Shown: in pieces, positions 37,741 to 46,795 of the stretch
How the letters are laid out: each line of letters starts with the position of its first letter
Numbering within the stretch: position 1 is the stretch's first letter
NCBI RefSeq assembly: GCF_900156735.1
Contig: NZ_FTOL01000001.1
Location: forward strand, 372,001 to 436,000
Length of the DNA: 64,000 nt
Direction: 5' to 3'
Source: Chryseobacterium ureilyticum
GTDB lineage: Bacteria; Bacteroidota; Bacteroidia; Flavobacteriales; Weeksellaceae
Notes under the pieces: model-generated
Told to the model about the DNA's origin: nothing
The model's database searches: none
Seen by the model: only the letters and a program-made list of their open reading frames with translations
Translations under genes and position numbers: made by a program

Positions 37741-38004
37741 ATGAAAAAGTTACTTATTTCAACCTTGTTACTATTAGGTTTATCAACGAATGTTTTTGCT
37801 CAGAAACATCCGCCTGCTCCGCCACATCCTTCAAAAAGTGAATTAATCAATATTAAGGCGAAGGAACTGGACAAAAAATACAATACAGAAAAGAAATTGA
37901 TCCTGAATCATCCGCTTGCTACCAAACAGATGAAAAGAGATCAGATGAAGGCTTTAAATAAAAGATATCAGGCAGAAAAACGATTGCTTAGACAAGCGAA
38001 ATAA
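37741..38004 (+). CDS. Small exported lysine-rich protein, function unknown
   Basis: An 87-residue protein with signal peptide MKKLLISTLLLLGLSTNVFA. The mature part begins with a proline/histidine-rich stretch (QKHPPAPPHPS) and then is a highly charged, lysine-rich helix with repeated KxxDQMKALNKRYQAEKR motifs. Periplasmic by prediction. The gene is likely real because of the clean signal peptide; no family is recognised. Confidence 0.65.
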   Translation: MKKLLISTLLLLGLSTNVFAQKHPPAPPHPSKSELINIKAKELDKKYNTEKKLILNHPLATKQMKRDQMKALNKRYQAEKRLLRQAK

Positions 38005-38231
38005 TACAGATTTCTTGCACTTATTAAAATTTGATGAGTAAAATTATCTTTATTTAATTTTACGAAATTTACAGTTTAAAATAATTTTTATTGAAAGAGA
38101 ATGCTTTTGTGTTCTCTTTTTTTTGTTTAAAATTAAATAAAAATGGCTTATTGATGGATTTTAAGATCAGTTTGTGGAAACATGAAACATCCAATATTTT
38201 TCCTTAAATTCGCATAAAAATTTTTAAAGTA

Positions 38232-39620
38232 ATGAATTACGATATTATTGTCATTGGAAGTGGTCCTGGTGGATATGTTACTGCGATCAGAGCAGCACAA
38301 TTGGGTTTCAAAACCGCAATTATCGAGAAAGAAAACTTAGGAGGAATTTGCCTTAACTGGGGATGTATTCCAACTAAAGCTTTATTAAAATCTGCTCAGG
38401 TTTTTCATTATATCAACCATGCTGAAGACTATGGATTAAATAAAGTGGAAGCAAGCTTCGAATTCCCGAATGTTATTCAGAGAAGCCGTGGTGTTGCCAG
38501 CAAAATGAGCAAAGGAATCGAGTTCTTAATGAAAAAGAACAAGATTGACGTAATTCTTGGTACTGCAAAAGTACAGAAAGGTAAAAAAGTTTCTGTTACA
38601 GATAAAGACGGTAAAGTAGTAGAGTACACTGCAAACCATATTATTATCGCTACAGGAGCTCGTTCAAGAGAATTACCTAACTTACCGCAAGATGGTAAAA
38701 AAGTAATCGGATACAGACAGGCATTATCTCTTCCTGAGCAACCAAAATCTATGATCGTTGTAGGTTCTGGAGCTATCGGGGTAGAATTTGCTGATTTCTA
38801 TAACACAATGGGAACTAAAGTAACTGTTGTTGAATTTATGCCAAACATCGTTCCTGTGGAAGATGAGGAAGTATCTAAACACTTAGAGAAATCTCTGAAA
38901 AAATCTGGAATCGAGATCATGACAAACGCTTCTGTAGAAAGTGTAGATACAACAGGAGAAGGAGTAAAAGCTAACGTTAAGACTGCTAACGGAAACATTA
39001 CTCTTGAGGCTGATATCTTATTATCTGCTGTAGGCATTGCTGCTAACATCGAAAACATTGGTTTAGAAGAAGTAGGAATCCAAACAGATAAAGGAAGAGT
39101 TTTAGTAAACGAATGGTATGAAACTTCAGTACCTGGTTACTATGCAATCGGTGATATCATCCCAACTCAGGCATTAGCTCACGTTGCTTCTGCTGAAGGT
39201 ATTACTTGTGTAGAGAAAATCAAAGGTATGCACGTTGAGAAAATCGACTATGGCAATATCCCTGGATGTACTTACTGTCACCCTGAAGTAGCTTCTGTAG
39301 GTCTTACAGAAAAGCAGGCTAAAGAAAAAGGATACGAAATCAAAGTTGGTAAATTCCCTCTTTCTGCAAGTGGTAAAGCTACTGCAAACGGAAATACAGA
39401 CGGATTTGTTAAAGTAATCTTTGATGCTAAATACGGTGAGTGGTTAGGATGCCACATGATCGGTGAAGGAGTAACTGATATGGTTGCTGAAGCTGTAGTA
39501 GCTAGAAAACTGGAAACTACAGGTCACGAGATCATCAAATCTATCCACCCACACCCAACTGTATCTGAAGCGATCATGGAAGCAGCAGCAGCAGCTTACG
39601 GAGAAGTGATCCACATCTAA
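38232..39620 (+). CDS. lpdA: Dihydrolipoyl dehydrogenase
   Basis: A 462-residue FAD-dependent disulfide reductase that re-oxidises dihydrolipoyl groups of 2-oxoacid dehydrogenase complexes with NAD. The FAD-binding loop is GSGPGGYVTAIRAAQLG, the redox disulfide is Cys40 and Cys45 in GGICLNWGC, the NAD loop is GSGAIGVEFADF, and the C-terminal HPHPTVSEAIMEA holds the catalytic His-Glu pair. Full length. It stands apart from the E1 gene at 17261. A strong terminator follows. Confidence 0.97.
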   Translation: MNYDIIVIGSGPGGYVTAIRAAQLGFKTAIIEKENLGGICLNWGCIPTKALLKSAQVFHYINHAEDYGLNKVEASFEFPNVIQRSRGVASKMSKGIEFLMKKNKIDVILGTAKVQKGKKVSVTDKDGKVVEYTANHIIIATGARSRELPNLPQDGKKVIGYRQALSLPEQPKSMIVVGSGAIGVEFADFYNTMGTKVTVVEFMPNIVPVEDEEVSKHLEKSLKKSGIEIMTNASVESVDTTGEGVKANVKTANGNITLEADILLSAVGIAANIENIGLEEVGIQTDKGRVLVNEWYETSVPGYYAIGDIIPTQALAHVASAEGITCVEKIKGMHVEKIDYGNIPGCTYCHPEVASVGLTEKQAKEKGYEIKVGKFPLSASGKATANGNTDGFVKVIFDAKYGEWLGCHMIGEGVTDMVAEAVVARKLETTGHEIIKSIHPHPTVSEAIMEAAAAAYGEVIHI

Positions 39621-39644
39621 TCTGATATAAAGAAATTATATAGC

Positions 39645-39673
39645 AAAAGCCCAGAGAAATCTGGGCTTTTTTT
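39645..39673 (+). terminator. Rho-independent terminator of lpdA
   Basis: AAAAGCCCAGA-GAAA-TCTGGGCTTTT with a T-run, 24 bases after the stop. Confidence 0.95.
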
Positions 39674-39718
39674 CATTCGTAGTATTCCGGGATAATTGTT
39701 TGGTAAGAAGTGAAAATT

Positions 39719-39751
39719 AAACCTCACAGGTTTTCAAAACCTGTGAGGTTT
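39719..39751. repeat. Palindromic repeat AAACCTCACAGGTTTT
   Basis: Perfect 16-base arms (AAACCTCACAGGTTTT and its complement) around a single C. This near-perfect palindrome resembles a repeat that I recall from many Flavobacteriia intergenic regions. It lies in the 298-base gap after lpdA. Confidence 0.75.
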
Positions 39752-39939
39752 GTCTACATTTATATAAAGAGAACACCGGATAAGAAGCTTATTATTATAT
39801 ATCATAAAACCTTACTGTGCACATATTACTGACTATTAAAGCAATCTTTTTAAGCCGGATTTTATTAAAATAAATTTAAATTAAACATATTTACAAAAAT
39901 TAATCAGATTATCTCATCATGATTCCTTACATTTATTCA

Positions 39940-40740
39940 ATGAATTTTGAGAAAGTAGGACTTGTTTTGTCAGGCGGCGGTACCAAGGGAATCGCTCATG
40001 CAGGGGTATTAAAATTCTTGAATGAAAAAAATATAGACATAGATATTCTTTCGTGTTGTAGTGCAGGATCTATTGTAGGATGTCTGCATGCTGTCGGAAA
40101 GACTCCGGAAGAAATTATGGAGTTTTTCAATTCAGTATATTTTTTCAATTGGAAGCACTTTACATTCAATCAGCCGGGATTGGTTTCCTCCGTGATTTTC
40201 AGAAACTATCTTAAACCTATTTTTCATGATATGAAACTGGGTGATTTGGATATCGAAGTTAAAATTGTAGCTACAGAGCTGGTTACCGGAACCCAGAAGA
40301 TTTTTGATAAAGATTTTGAAGTCGTAGATGCTATTATTGCTTCGTGTTCCATTCCGGGAATTACAACACCTTATATTATCGGGGATGAAATGTATTGTGA
40401 TGGGGGAGTATTGAACAATTTCCCTGCAGATATCATCAGAGACGACTGTGATAAACTTATCGGAGTATTTGTATCACCACCTAATGATGCTAAAATTAAA
40501 GACCTGAATTCTATAAAAGCTATTGTTTCCCGTTCTTACGATCTTCTTTCATATAGAATAGAAAAGGTTAAATTCGATTATTGTGACTGGTTTATTTCCT
40601 CTCAAAAATTATCTACTTACGGAACTTTTGAGCGCGGTAAAGACAGATTGGAACAAATATTCAATATCGGATATAAAGCAGCAAAGGAAAGCTATGATGA
40701 CAGTCGTTTTCTTACAGAACTGAGACAAGCAGGAACATAG
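39940..40740 (+). CDS. Patatin-like phospholipase
   Basis: About 266 residues of a patatin-family lipid acyl hydrolase. The oxyanion loop is GGGTKG at residues 12-17 and the nucleophile serine sits in CCSAGS, where the usual first Gly of GxSxG is Cys. The partner aspartate is in the DGG motif of CDGGVLNNFP. An in-frame ATG at 39919 gives seven more residues; the later ATG at 39940 (MNFEKVG) is chosen because the family begins there. Cytoplasmic, monocistronic. Substrate unknown. Confidence 0.88.
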   Translation: MNFEKVGLVLSGGGTKGIAHAGVLKFLNEKNIDIDILSCCSAGSIVGCLHAVGKTPEEIMEFFNSVYFFNWKHFTFNQPGLVSSVIFRNYLKPIFHDMKLGDLDIEVKIVATELVTGTQKIFDKDFEVVDAIIASCSIPGITTPYIIGDEMYCDGGVLNNFPADIIRDDCDKLIGVFVSPPNDAKIKDLNSIKAIVSRSYDLLSYRIEKVKFDYCDWFISSQKLSTYGTFERGKDRLEQIFNIGYKAAKESYDDSRFLTELRQAGT

Positions 40741-40852
40741 ATAAAAGAAAACTGAAAGAGGGAAGTCCCGGAAAAATCAAATTCTAGCTTTGTAACTGTA
40801 CATTGATTTAGGAACCTTCTTCTTCCAGCTTTTTGTCTGAACTAAACTTATA

Positions 40853-41293
40853 TTAATTTTTAACGACCACTCCGTCCTGACGTACAATTTCGCGATCATT
40901 ACCATCATAGACAACCAGTGTATAAGGTGCTTTCGCTACAGAATCAGTCAGATAATTTCTCCAGATCTGATAATTATGTCCTTCATTATTGAAATTGAAG
41001 TAATAATTTCCGCCGCTTCCATCAGGAATTAATTCTCCGTCACTGATGATCATACTTGGTTTAGCCGTAATCTTTGTATTCGCATTCCAGGATTGATATA
41101 AGTATTTGCCATTGGGCTGTTTATCAATTCTGATCTTAAATTTTTTGGTTTTAATAATTACCGTTTTAGGTACCTGCTGATTCAGCGAGTGGGTAATTGA
41201 TGTATTGATTTTTAAATCATTTGAAGTTTCCTTAGCATAAACAAAAGAAAGCTGAGCTAAAGTGAAAGTTCCTAATAAGAAATACTTAATCAT
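40853..41293 (-). CDS. Exported protein of unknown function
   Basis: A 146-residue protein with signal peptide MIKYFLLGTFTLAQLSFVYA. The mature part has regular beta-strand spacing (FKIRIDKQPNGKYLYQSW and YTLVVYDGNDREIVRQDG). No family is recognised. Likely periplasmic. Its own gene, on the strand opposite to the patatin gene. Confidence 0.6.
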   Translation of the reverse strand: MIKYFLLGTFTLAQLSFVYAKETSNDLKINTSITHSLNQQVPKTVIIKTKKFKIRIDKQPNGKYLYQSWNANTKITAKPSMIISDGELIPDGSGGNYYFNFNNEGHNYQIWRNYLTDSVAKAPYTLVVYDGNDREIVRQDGVVVKN

Positions 41294-41420
41294 ATTGTAA
41301 TGGTTATTGGTTAACAGATTAAAACCTCATCAAATATGACGCCATTATTTTATGGATGAAGAACAATCTTATGTTAGGTCTTAGTACTAAGTTTTACAGT
41401 GTTATGAAATGATATAACTA

Positions 41421-41473
41421 AGATTCCTACGTAATAACAAACAGTATGTAACTTTATTATTACGTAGGAATCT
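41421..41473. repeat. Palindromic intergenic repeat, ATTCCTACG family, copy 2
   Basis: Perfect 17-base arms AGATTCCTACGTAATAA (41421-41437) and TTATTACGTAGGAATCT (41457-41473) around a 19-base loop. It has the same core as the copy at 4160-4222 (ATTCCTACG and CGTAGGAAT). Confidence 0.75.
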
Positions 41474-41526
41474 ATATTGAGTAACACTTATTTCTTATAT
41501 TCTTTTTTTGAATAAAGAGTGTGTTT

Positions 41527-42231
41527 TTATTTTGTAACAGAAGTATAGCTTGCAAAAGCTTCCTCTAAACTGTCAAATTTCCCTTTAAATTCATCAATTG
41601 GGCAATCCTGAAGAATATTTCCTTTATGAATAAGAATAACGCGTGAACAAAGCGCTTCCACTTCCTGCATAATGTGAGTGGAAAGTAAAACTGTTTTCTG
41701 CTGCCCGATCTCCTTCACAACGTTTCTGATTTCCAAAATTTGGTTAGGGTCAAGACCGTTGGTTGGTTCGTCAAGAATTAATAAATCCGGTTGATGAATA
41801 ATAGCCTGAGCCAGTCCTACACGTTGTTTATAACCTTTTGAAAGCTGTCCTATTTTTTTTGATTTTTCCGGAGTAATTCCTACCAGCTCAATAACTTCAT
41901 CTACTTTAGATTCAGGAATCTTATGGATGTTGGCAACAAACTGAAGGTATTCTTTTACATACATTTCCAGATAAAGCGGATTGTTTTCGGGAAGGAAACC
42001 TATTTTTTTCTTACTTTCAATTTCATGTTTAGAAATATCCAGACCATTAAAGATTATTTCACCTTCATCAATTTTCAATGCGCCTACAATGGATTTCATC
42101 AATGTGGATTTTCCTGCACCATTTGGTCCCAGAAGACCAATGATCTCATTGTTATCAATGGATATATTAATGTTATTTAAGGCAGTCTGTTCACCAAATT
42201 TCTTGGTTAAATTGATTATCTGAAGCGGCAT
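41527..42231 (-). CDS. ABC transporter ATP-binding protein (GldA-like)
   Basis: A 234-residue ATPase with Walker A GPNGAGKST (residues 35-43), signature LSKGYKQRVGLAQAI, Walker B LLILDEPTNGLDP and the His switch in LSTHIMQE. The block FLPENNPLYLEMYVKEYL is typical of GldA-type ATPases linked to flavobacterial gliding. It is shorter than classical GldA (~300), and no permease gene adjoins it in the window, so it could serve another ABC-2 exporter. Confidence 0.85.
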   Translation of the reverse strand: MPLQIINLTKKFGEQTALNNINISIDNNEIIGLLGPNGAGKSTLMKSIVGALKIDEGEIIFNGLDISKHEIESKKKIGFLPENNPLYLEMYVKEYLQFVANIHKIPESKVDEVIELVGITPEKSKKIGQLSKGYKQRVGLAQAIIHQPDLLILDEPTNGLDPNQILEIRNVVKEIGQQKTVLLSTHIMQEVEALCSRVILIHKGNILQDCPIDEFKGKFDSLEEAFASYTSVTK

Positions 42232-42254
42232 AATTTTTAATGTCTTTCTGCAAA

Positions 42255-42290
42255 AATAAAATAAAAAAACTCATTCTATTGAATGAGTTT
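42255..42290 (-). terminator. Minus-strand terminator after the 185-residue protein gene
   Basis: AAACTCATTC / GAATGAGTTT perfect arms with a TATT loop and T-run on the minus strand, between the gene ending at 42312 and the ABC ATPase start. Confidence 0.75.
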
Positions 42291-42311
42291 CGCAATATTT
42301 TTAAAATATAA

Positions 42312-42869
42312 TTATTTTCTTGCTTTTTTCTTACTTCCGGAAGCAGGTGTTGCAGTAGAAGCTGTATTTGAGCCCCCTTTTGCAGAACCTCCTTGAATGG
42401 CTGTAGGCTTCTCGTACATGGTGTATTTTCCGTTTGTTTTTCCAAAGATTTTATCAACCTGTTTTTGTGTTAAAAACTGGGATTTTCCAACGTATTTTCG
42501 GTTTTTATTGATGTATTGGATAAATTGAACGGTTGGCTGCCCATAATTTTTTTCGTAGTGAAGCTCAATAATATCATTAGGAAGTTCCAACACTATATTT
42601 TCCTCAGGAGTAGTTACAAAACCATCGCTGATGAGTTTATACAATCCGGAAACATCTCCATTCAGATTTTGAAATGAAAAAGCTCTGATCGTATTCAGGT
42701 TGCTTGTGTTCAGGTCTTGGTAGTTGACAGTGAATTTGTCTTCTTTTTTATATAAACCAACGGAATTATCTTTTCCGATTTCCACCAAACTTTCATTTTT
42801 CAATACTTTAATCTGAGAGAAAACTGAAATACCGAACATACATGTAATAAGTAGAATTATTTTTCTCAT
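42312..42869 (-). CDS. Exported protein of unknown function with glycine/serine tail
   Basis: A 185-residue protein with a signal peptide ending VFSQ (residue 19). The centre is beta-rich; the C-terminal ~30 residues are low complexity (AIQGGSAKGGSNTAS) ending in the basic KKKARK. No recognised domain. Predicted periplasmic or surface. A TACTTTTG element at 42951-42958 is a likely promoter. Confidence 0.6.
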   Translation of the reverse strand: MRKIILLITCMFGISVFSQIKVLKNESLVEIGKDNSVGLYKKEDKFTVNYQDLNTSNLNTIRAFSFQNLNGDVSGLYKLISDGFVTTPEENIVLELPNDIIELHYEKNYGQPTVQFIQYINKNRKYVGKSQFLTQKQVDKIFGKTNGKYTMYEKPTAIQGGSAKGGSNTASTATPASGSKKKARK

Positions 42870-43262
42870 AGAATGAATTTTAATGTTTTATCAATTGGTG
42901 CACATAAACTTACGAATAAAAAGGCTAAAAAGCAATTTCGTTCGTTTACACAAAAGTAATACTTTTTTTTAATATCTATAAGGAATCGTAAGGAAGCACA
43001 CACTTCTTGTTTTGCCTGTATAATGGGTTGTAAATCATTTTTTTATTGATCATTTTAGAAAAATATCTCTACTTTATACCCTATACAGTTTTTAATATTA
43101 TGATAAATGCAATTCGCTGAAAAACAGGAAGTAAATTATTATTCTATGAATAATAATTAAGAAATATTAGGAATAAATGTTAAAAAATTAATTTTAAAAA
43201 CTAAAACCGTAAAAAATGGTTGATATTCGTTTGGGTAACTTGTTTATTTACAGTTCTATAAT
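42870..43262. other. Gap between exported protein and LytTR regulator genes
   Basis: A 393-base AT-rich gap. It holds a minus-strand TACTTTTG (42958-42951) about 80 bases before the exported-protein start. Otherwise I see no open frame or repeat. Confidence 0.4.
42951..42958 (-). promoter_or_regulatory. TAnnTTTG -7 element
   Basis: TACTTTTG read on the minus strand, upstream of the gene starting at 42869. Confidence 0.45.
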
Positions 43263-43958
43263 TTAAAGAAGTTTGTTTTTTGATACTTTATTAACGAAAT
43301 TATCAAATTCCTGTTTATAGCTTCTTCCCACTGGGATTTTATGATTTCCAAGAAGAATTTCGTTAGTATTGAATGCCGTCACATATTCAATATTCATAAT
43401 AAAAGATCTGTGAATTCTTAAAAAACCTTTTGTAGCCAAAGCAGATTCCATATCTATTATTTTACTTTTTGCAATAAAACTTTCCTGTGTAGATAGAGTA
43501 ACTTTTATATCATTTCCCTGACTTTCAATATATATTATGTCTGTAAGATGGATTTTCCGGTGCATCCCGTCGGTCTTAAGGATGATAAAATTATCCTTAG
43601 TATCAGCAATATTTCTCAGTACACGCTCTACAGCTTTGAAGAAACGTTCGAAGGTGATTGGCTTTAAAATATAATCCACAGCTTCCAATTCGAATCCTTC
43701 AATAGCAAATTCCCGGTAAGCGGTAGTAAAAATAGTTCTGGGCTTTTGAGAAAGTGATCTCAGAAAATCAATTCCATTGAAGTGAGGCATTTGGATATCT
43801 AGGAACATCAGATCTACGGTTTGGTTCTGAAGAAGTTTGTAAGCCTCCATTGCATTTTCTGCTTTGCCTACCAGCTTTAAATGATCAATTTTGGAAATAT
43901 GATTTTCCAGTAAGGTTGCTGCCAGAGGTTCGTCATCTACAATTATACAGTTAATCAT
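43263..43958 (-). CDS. LytTR-type response regulator
   Basis: A 231-residue two-component regulator. Residues 1-115 are a receiver domain (IIVDDEPLA acidic pocket, phospho-acceptor Asp in LMFLDIQMP, then the T/K-containing FTTAYREFA and YILKPI). Residues ~135-231 are a LytTR DNA-binding domain (YIESQGNDIKV and FLRIHRSFIMN). The ATG at 43958 overlaps the histidine kinase stop by eight bases, so the two are translationally coupled; an upstream start at 43985 is less likely. Confidence 0.92.
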   Translation of the reverse strand: MINCIIVDDEPLAATLLENHISKIDHLKLVGKAENAMEAYKLLQNQTVDLMFLDIQMPHFNGIDFLRSLSQKPRTIFTTAYREFAIEGFELEAVDYILKPITFERFFKAVERVLRNIADTKDNFIILKTDGMHRKIHLTDIIYIESQGNDIKVTLSTQESFIAKSKIIDMESALATKGFLRIHRSFIMNIEYVTAFNTNEILLGNHKIPVGRSYKQEFDNFVNKVSKNKLL

Positions 43959-45018
43959 ATTGTGAGGGAGTAATAATTTCAACACTAAAAATATTGTTTT
44001 CTCCTGTAATAGTACAGGTAAAATATTCCTGATAATGATATTCCAGTTGTTTTTTTATATTTTGAAGTCCAATTCCCTGATCATTATATTCCAATGGATT
44101 ACTGTATGTGTTTTCAATTTTAAATACAGAAAATTTTTCATTGGTTTTAAATTTTATCTTAATTTCTGTTTGTCCTGAGTTTTTTCCTGCACCGTGCTTA
44201 AAAGCGTTCTCTACAAGTGTAAGATAAAGCAATGGCGGAATTGGATTGGAAGAGTTTCTGTCAATGTCTCTTATTACTTTTAATCTTTGATCTGAATAAC
44301 GAAGGCTTTCCAGCGCTATATAATGATCAACCACGGTGAGTTCATCTGAAACTGATACCCATTTTTTCTGCCCTTTGTATAAAATATAATCTAAAATATC
44401 CGAAAGCTGGCTGATAGATGTAGATGTTTTATCAGAATTACTGAGGGAAAGAGAATAGATATTATTCAATGTATTAAAGAGGAAATGAGGATTAAGCTGT
44501 GACTTAAGGGACTTTAGCTCCAGTTCAGCTTTTTCTTTTTCCAGTCGAATATTGTTTTCCTTTTCATCTTTATATCGGATGATAAACATAATTGATATGA
44601 AAATAAAAGCTCCACTGATGATAGGGAATGTATAGTGAAACAAAAGGTATTTGAGATCAGTAAAAATGCTGATCAAGCTGTCTTTAGATTCATTGGTGAA
44701 AAAAGGTTCAGCAATGTAAACAATGAAGATTCTGTTGATGACGGAAATACTATACAAACTGATGATAAGATAAATTGAAAATCGGAGATATTTTTTTCTG
44801 TCAAAGAATTGGCGTATCAGGGTATAATAAATAAAATTGGCTCCCAAAATTTGAAAAATCCAATGACAAAAGTTGTAAATGATAAGCTGTTTAAAGATGC
44901 CTCCATTATAATCGTCATAACTTCTTGCTGTTCCAAATAAAAATAAAGCTGACCAGAAAACCAGCTGAAAGTAAATATTTTGTTTGGTATAAGGAGTTGC
45001 TTCGGATTTCATCATCAT
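43951..45018 (-). CDS. LytS-type sensor histidine kinase
   Basis: A 355-residue membrane kinase with about four helices in the first 170 residues, then a coiled-coil linker (YKDEKENNIRLEKEKAELELKSLKSQL) and the His_kinase domain with H-box LNPHFLFNTLNNIYSLSLS and the ATP-binding GIGLQNIKKQL. It phosphorylates the LytTR regulator that follows. The first codons are ATG ATG ATG; any of the three could start. The stimulus is unknown; the N-terminus lacks a recognisable sensor domain. Confidence 0.9.
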   Translation of the reverse strand: MMMKSEATPYTKQNIYFQLVFWSALFLFGTARSYDDYNGGIFKQLIIYNFCHWIFQILGANFIYYTLIRQFFDRKKYLRFSIYLIISLYSISVINRIFIVYIAEPFFTNESKDSLISIFTDLKYLLFHYTFPIISGAFIFISIMFIIRYKDEKENNIRLEKEKAELELKSLKSQLNPHFLFNTLNNIYSLSLSNSDKTSTSISQLSDILDYILYKGQKKWVSVSDELTVVDHYIALESLRYSDQRLKVIRDIDRNSSNPIPPLLYLTLVENAFKHGAGKNSGQTEIKIKFKTNEKFSVFKIENTYSNPLEYNDQGIGLQNIKKQLEYHYQEYFTCTITGENNIFSVEIITPSQYD

Positions 45019-45196
45019 CAAAAATATAAAAACTTAAGACATTCCAGATGGAAGCTGTGTGAAGTGTTATAAAATTTTGACGAATAGCAGCGTTTTGAGT
45101 TTCAACAACAGATTTTACCATTGATATTGAATTTAAAGCTATCTAAACTTAGCTGGGAAAAACATTTGGAAGATTGATAACATTTGCAGAAAAAAT

Positions 45197-46330
45197 ATGA
45201 TAACAAAACATTCTGAAAGATTTAACGGATTAGATCATCTGCGGGCATTGGCAATTATATTGGTTTTATTATATCATTACCGAGCCTTTAAACACCCTGT
45301 CTGGATTGAGACTGTAGGAAAGTTCGGATGGACAGGTGTGGATCTTTTCTTTGTTTTAAGTGGGTTTTTGATCTCAGGACAACTATTTAAAGAAATGAAA
45401 AATACAGGAACGATACATGTGAAAACATTTTATATCAAACGGTTTTTCCGGATTTTTCCGCCTTACTTTTTTACTCTTTTTTTATATTTTACCTTTCCTT
45501 TTTTCAGAGAGCGGGAAGCTTTACCACCTTTATGGAAATTTGTCACCTTTACGCAGAATTATAGGTTGGATGTGATCAATCAGGGAACATTTTCTCATGC
45601 ATGGTCTTTGTGTATTGAAGAGCAATTTTACCTTATTCTTCCATTGTTGCTGTTGGTAATAATGCCGACGAAACTATTTAAATATTTTGTGATCCTGATT
45701 ATTCTGATTCTGTCTTTTTCTTTGACGATGAGGTTGATAACATGGAGTGATTCAGTGGGTGGAATAGATAACAGTTCTTTGGAATTCTGGCGTTTATGGT
45801 ACATGGAAATCTATTATCCTACCTACACGAGACTGGATGGTCTTGGTATAGGTGTTTTTACCGGCTATTTGATGCAGCATTCTGAGCGTTTTAAAGAGAT
45901 TATTAATCGTAATGGAAACCGACTTTTTCTTATTGGAATAGTATTGCTGGGCATTGCATTTTGGATCTGTAATGAACAGTCTTCGGAAGCTGCTTCTACA
46001 TTTGGTTTTACATGGGTTGCGATAAGCTATGGATTCATCGTGGTATCTGCTGTCTCGGAATCATCCTTTCTTTCACGGACCAGGTTTTATATTACATCTG
46101 AGCTGGCTGCATTATCTTATGCTATTTATCTTTCCCACAAGGGAATTATTCACATTGTCCAGAATGTATTTGAATATTTTGGTCTTGAAAATTCTGATAC
46201 GATATCTTTTATCGTGTGCTTACTGGCATGTATTATAGTAGGATTGTTGTATCGATTTATAATTGAAAAACCATTTGCTATTCTTAAAAATAAAATTTTA
46301 AAAGTAAAAGATAAGTCTGTATTATTTTAA
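45197..46330 (+). CDS. Acyltransferase 3 family membrane protein
   Basis: A 377-residue polytopic membrane protein of the OafA/YrhL acyltransferase-3 family. The N-terminal GLDHLRALAIILVLLYHYRAF and the KRFFRIFPPYFF block are family markers, with about ten helices and the paired WSLCIEEQFY motif. It would O-acylate a surface polysaccharide or other envelope molecule. It overlaps by nine bases the convergent small membrane gene. Substrate unknown. Confidence 0.9.
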   Translation: MITKHSERFNGLDHLRALAIILVLLYHYRAFKHPVWIETVGKFGWTGVDLFFVLSGFLISGQLFKEMKNTGTIHVKTFYIKRFFRIFPPYFFTLFLYFTFPFFREREALPPLWKFVTFTQNYRLDVINQGTFSHAWSLCIEEQFYLILPLLLLVIMPTKLFKYFVILIILILSFSLTMRLITWSDSVGGIDNSSLEFWRLWYMEIYYPTYTRLDGLGIGVFTGYLMQHSERFKEIINRNGNRLFLIGIVLLGIAFWICNEQSSEAASTFGFTWVAISYGFIVVSAVSESSFLSRTRFYITSELAALSYAIYLSHKGIIHIVQNVFEYFGLENSDTISFIVCLLACIIVGLLYRFIIEKPFAILKNKILKVKDKSVLF

Positions 46331-46534
46331 AGATTGTTCAGGAATTTCCTCTGGAACAGCATACATATTTCTGCCTCTTTCAAAACCTTGAATGACAAAA
46401 TAAACCAATAGAGATAGAATGATAAGAACGGAAATGACGGACCATACAATTTTTTTAGCTCTGGACAGCTTTAATCTGGATATAAAGAAAATGATTGCCG
46501 CAATAATGATAAAAACTCCTGTAAATATTCCCAT
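46322..46534 (-). CDS. Small membrane protein
   Basis: About 70 residues with two hydrophobic helices (MGIFTGVFIIIAAIIFFIS and the later WSVISVLIILSLLVYFV) and a short charged tail. The ATG at 46534 is chosen; an earlier start at 46564 adds ten residues. Convergent with and overlapping the acyltransferase gene. No function recognised. Confidence 0.5.
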   Translation of the reverse strand: MGIFTGVFIIIAAIIFFISRLKLSRAKKIVWSVISVLIILSLLVYFVIQGFERGRNMYAVPEEIPEQSLK

Positions 46535-46640
46535 TTGAATCACTTTATTTTCAAAAAGGTACAAAAAATAAATGAAAATGTTTTTGAAGTAGAAATAAAT
46601 TAATAGTCTTAAATCATTAAAAATTAATTTCTTACGTCAA

Positions 46641-46788
46641 AGATGCACGGATAAACAATCATATATAAAGAACTAAGCATTAAAATCTATGTATCTATGT
46701 GGTTATGAATAAATAAACCACATAGATACATAGAATAAAAATTATTTATGGTAAAAAATAATTGAAAAAATCGTGCATCCGTGGCTAT
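46641..46788. repeat. Composite palindromic element, about 150 bp
   Basis: Outer ends are AGATGCACGGAT (46641-46652) and ATCGTGCATCCGTGGC (46770-46785), roughly inverted. In the middle CTATGTATCTATGTGGTT (46687-46704) and AACCACATAGATACATAG (46716-46733) are perfect 18-base arms around an 11-base loop. Pieces recur at 21137-21159 and 60402-60415. It looks like a non-autonomous mobile element, but no target-site duplication is clear. Confidence 0.65.
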
Positions 46789-46795
46789 AAAAAGA

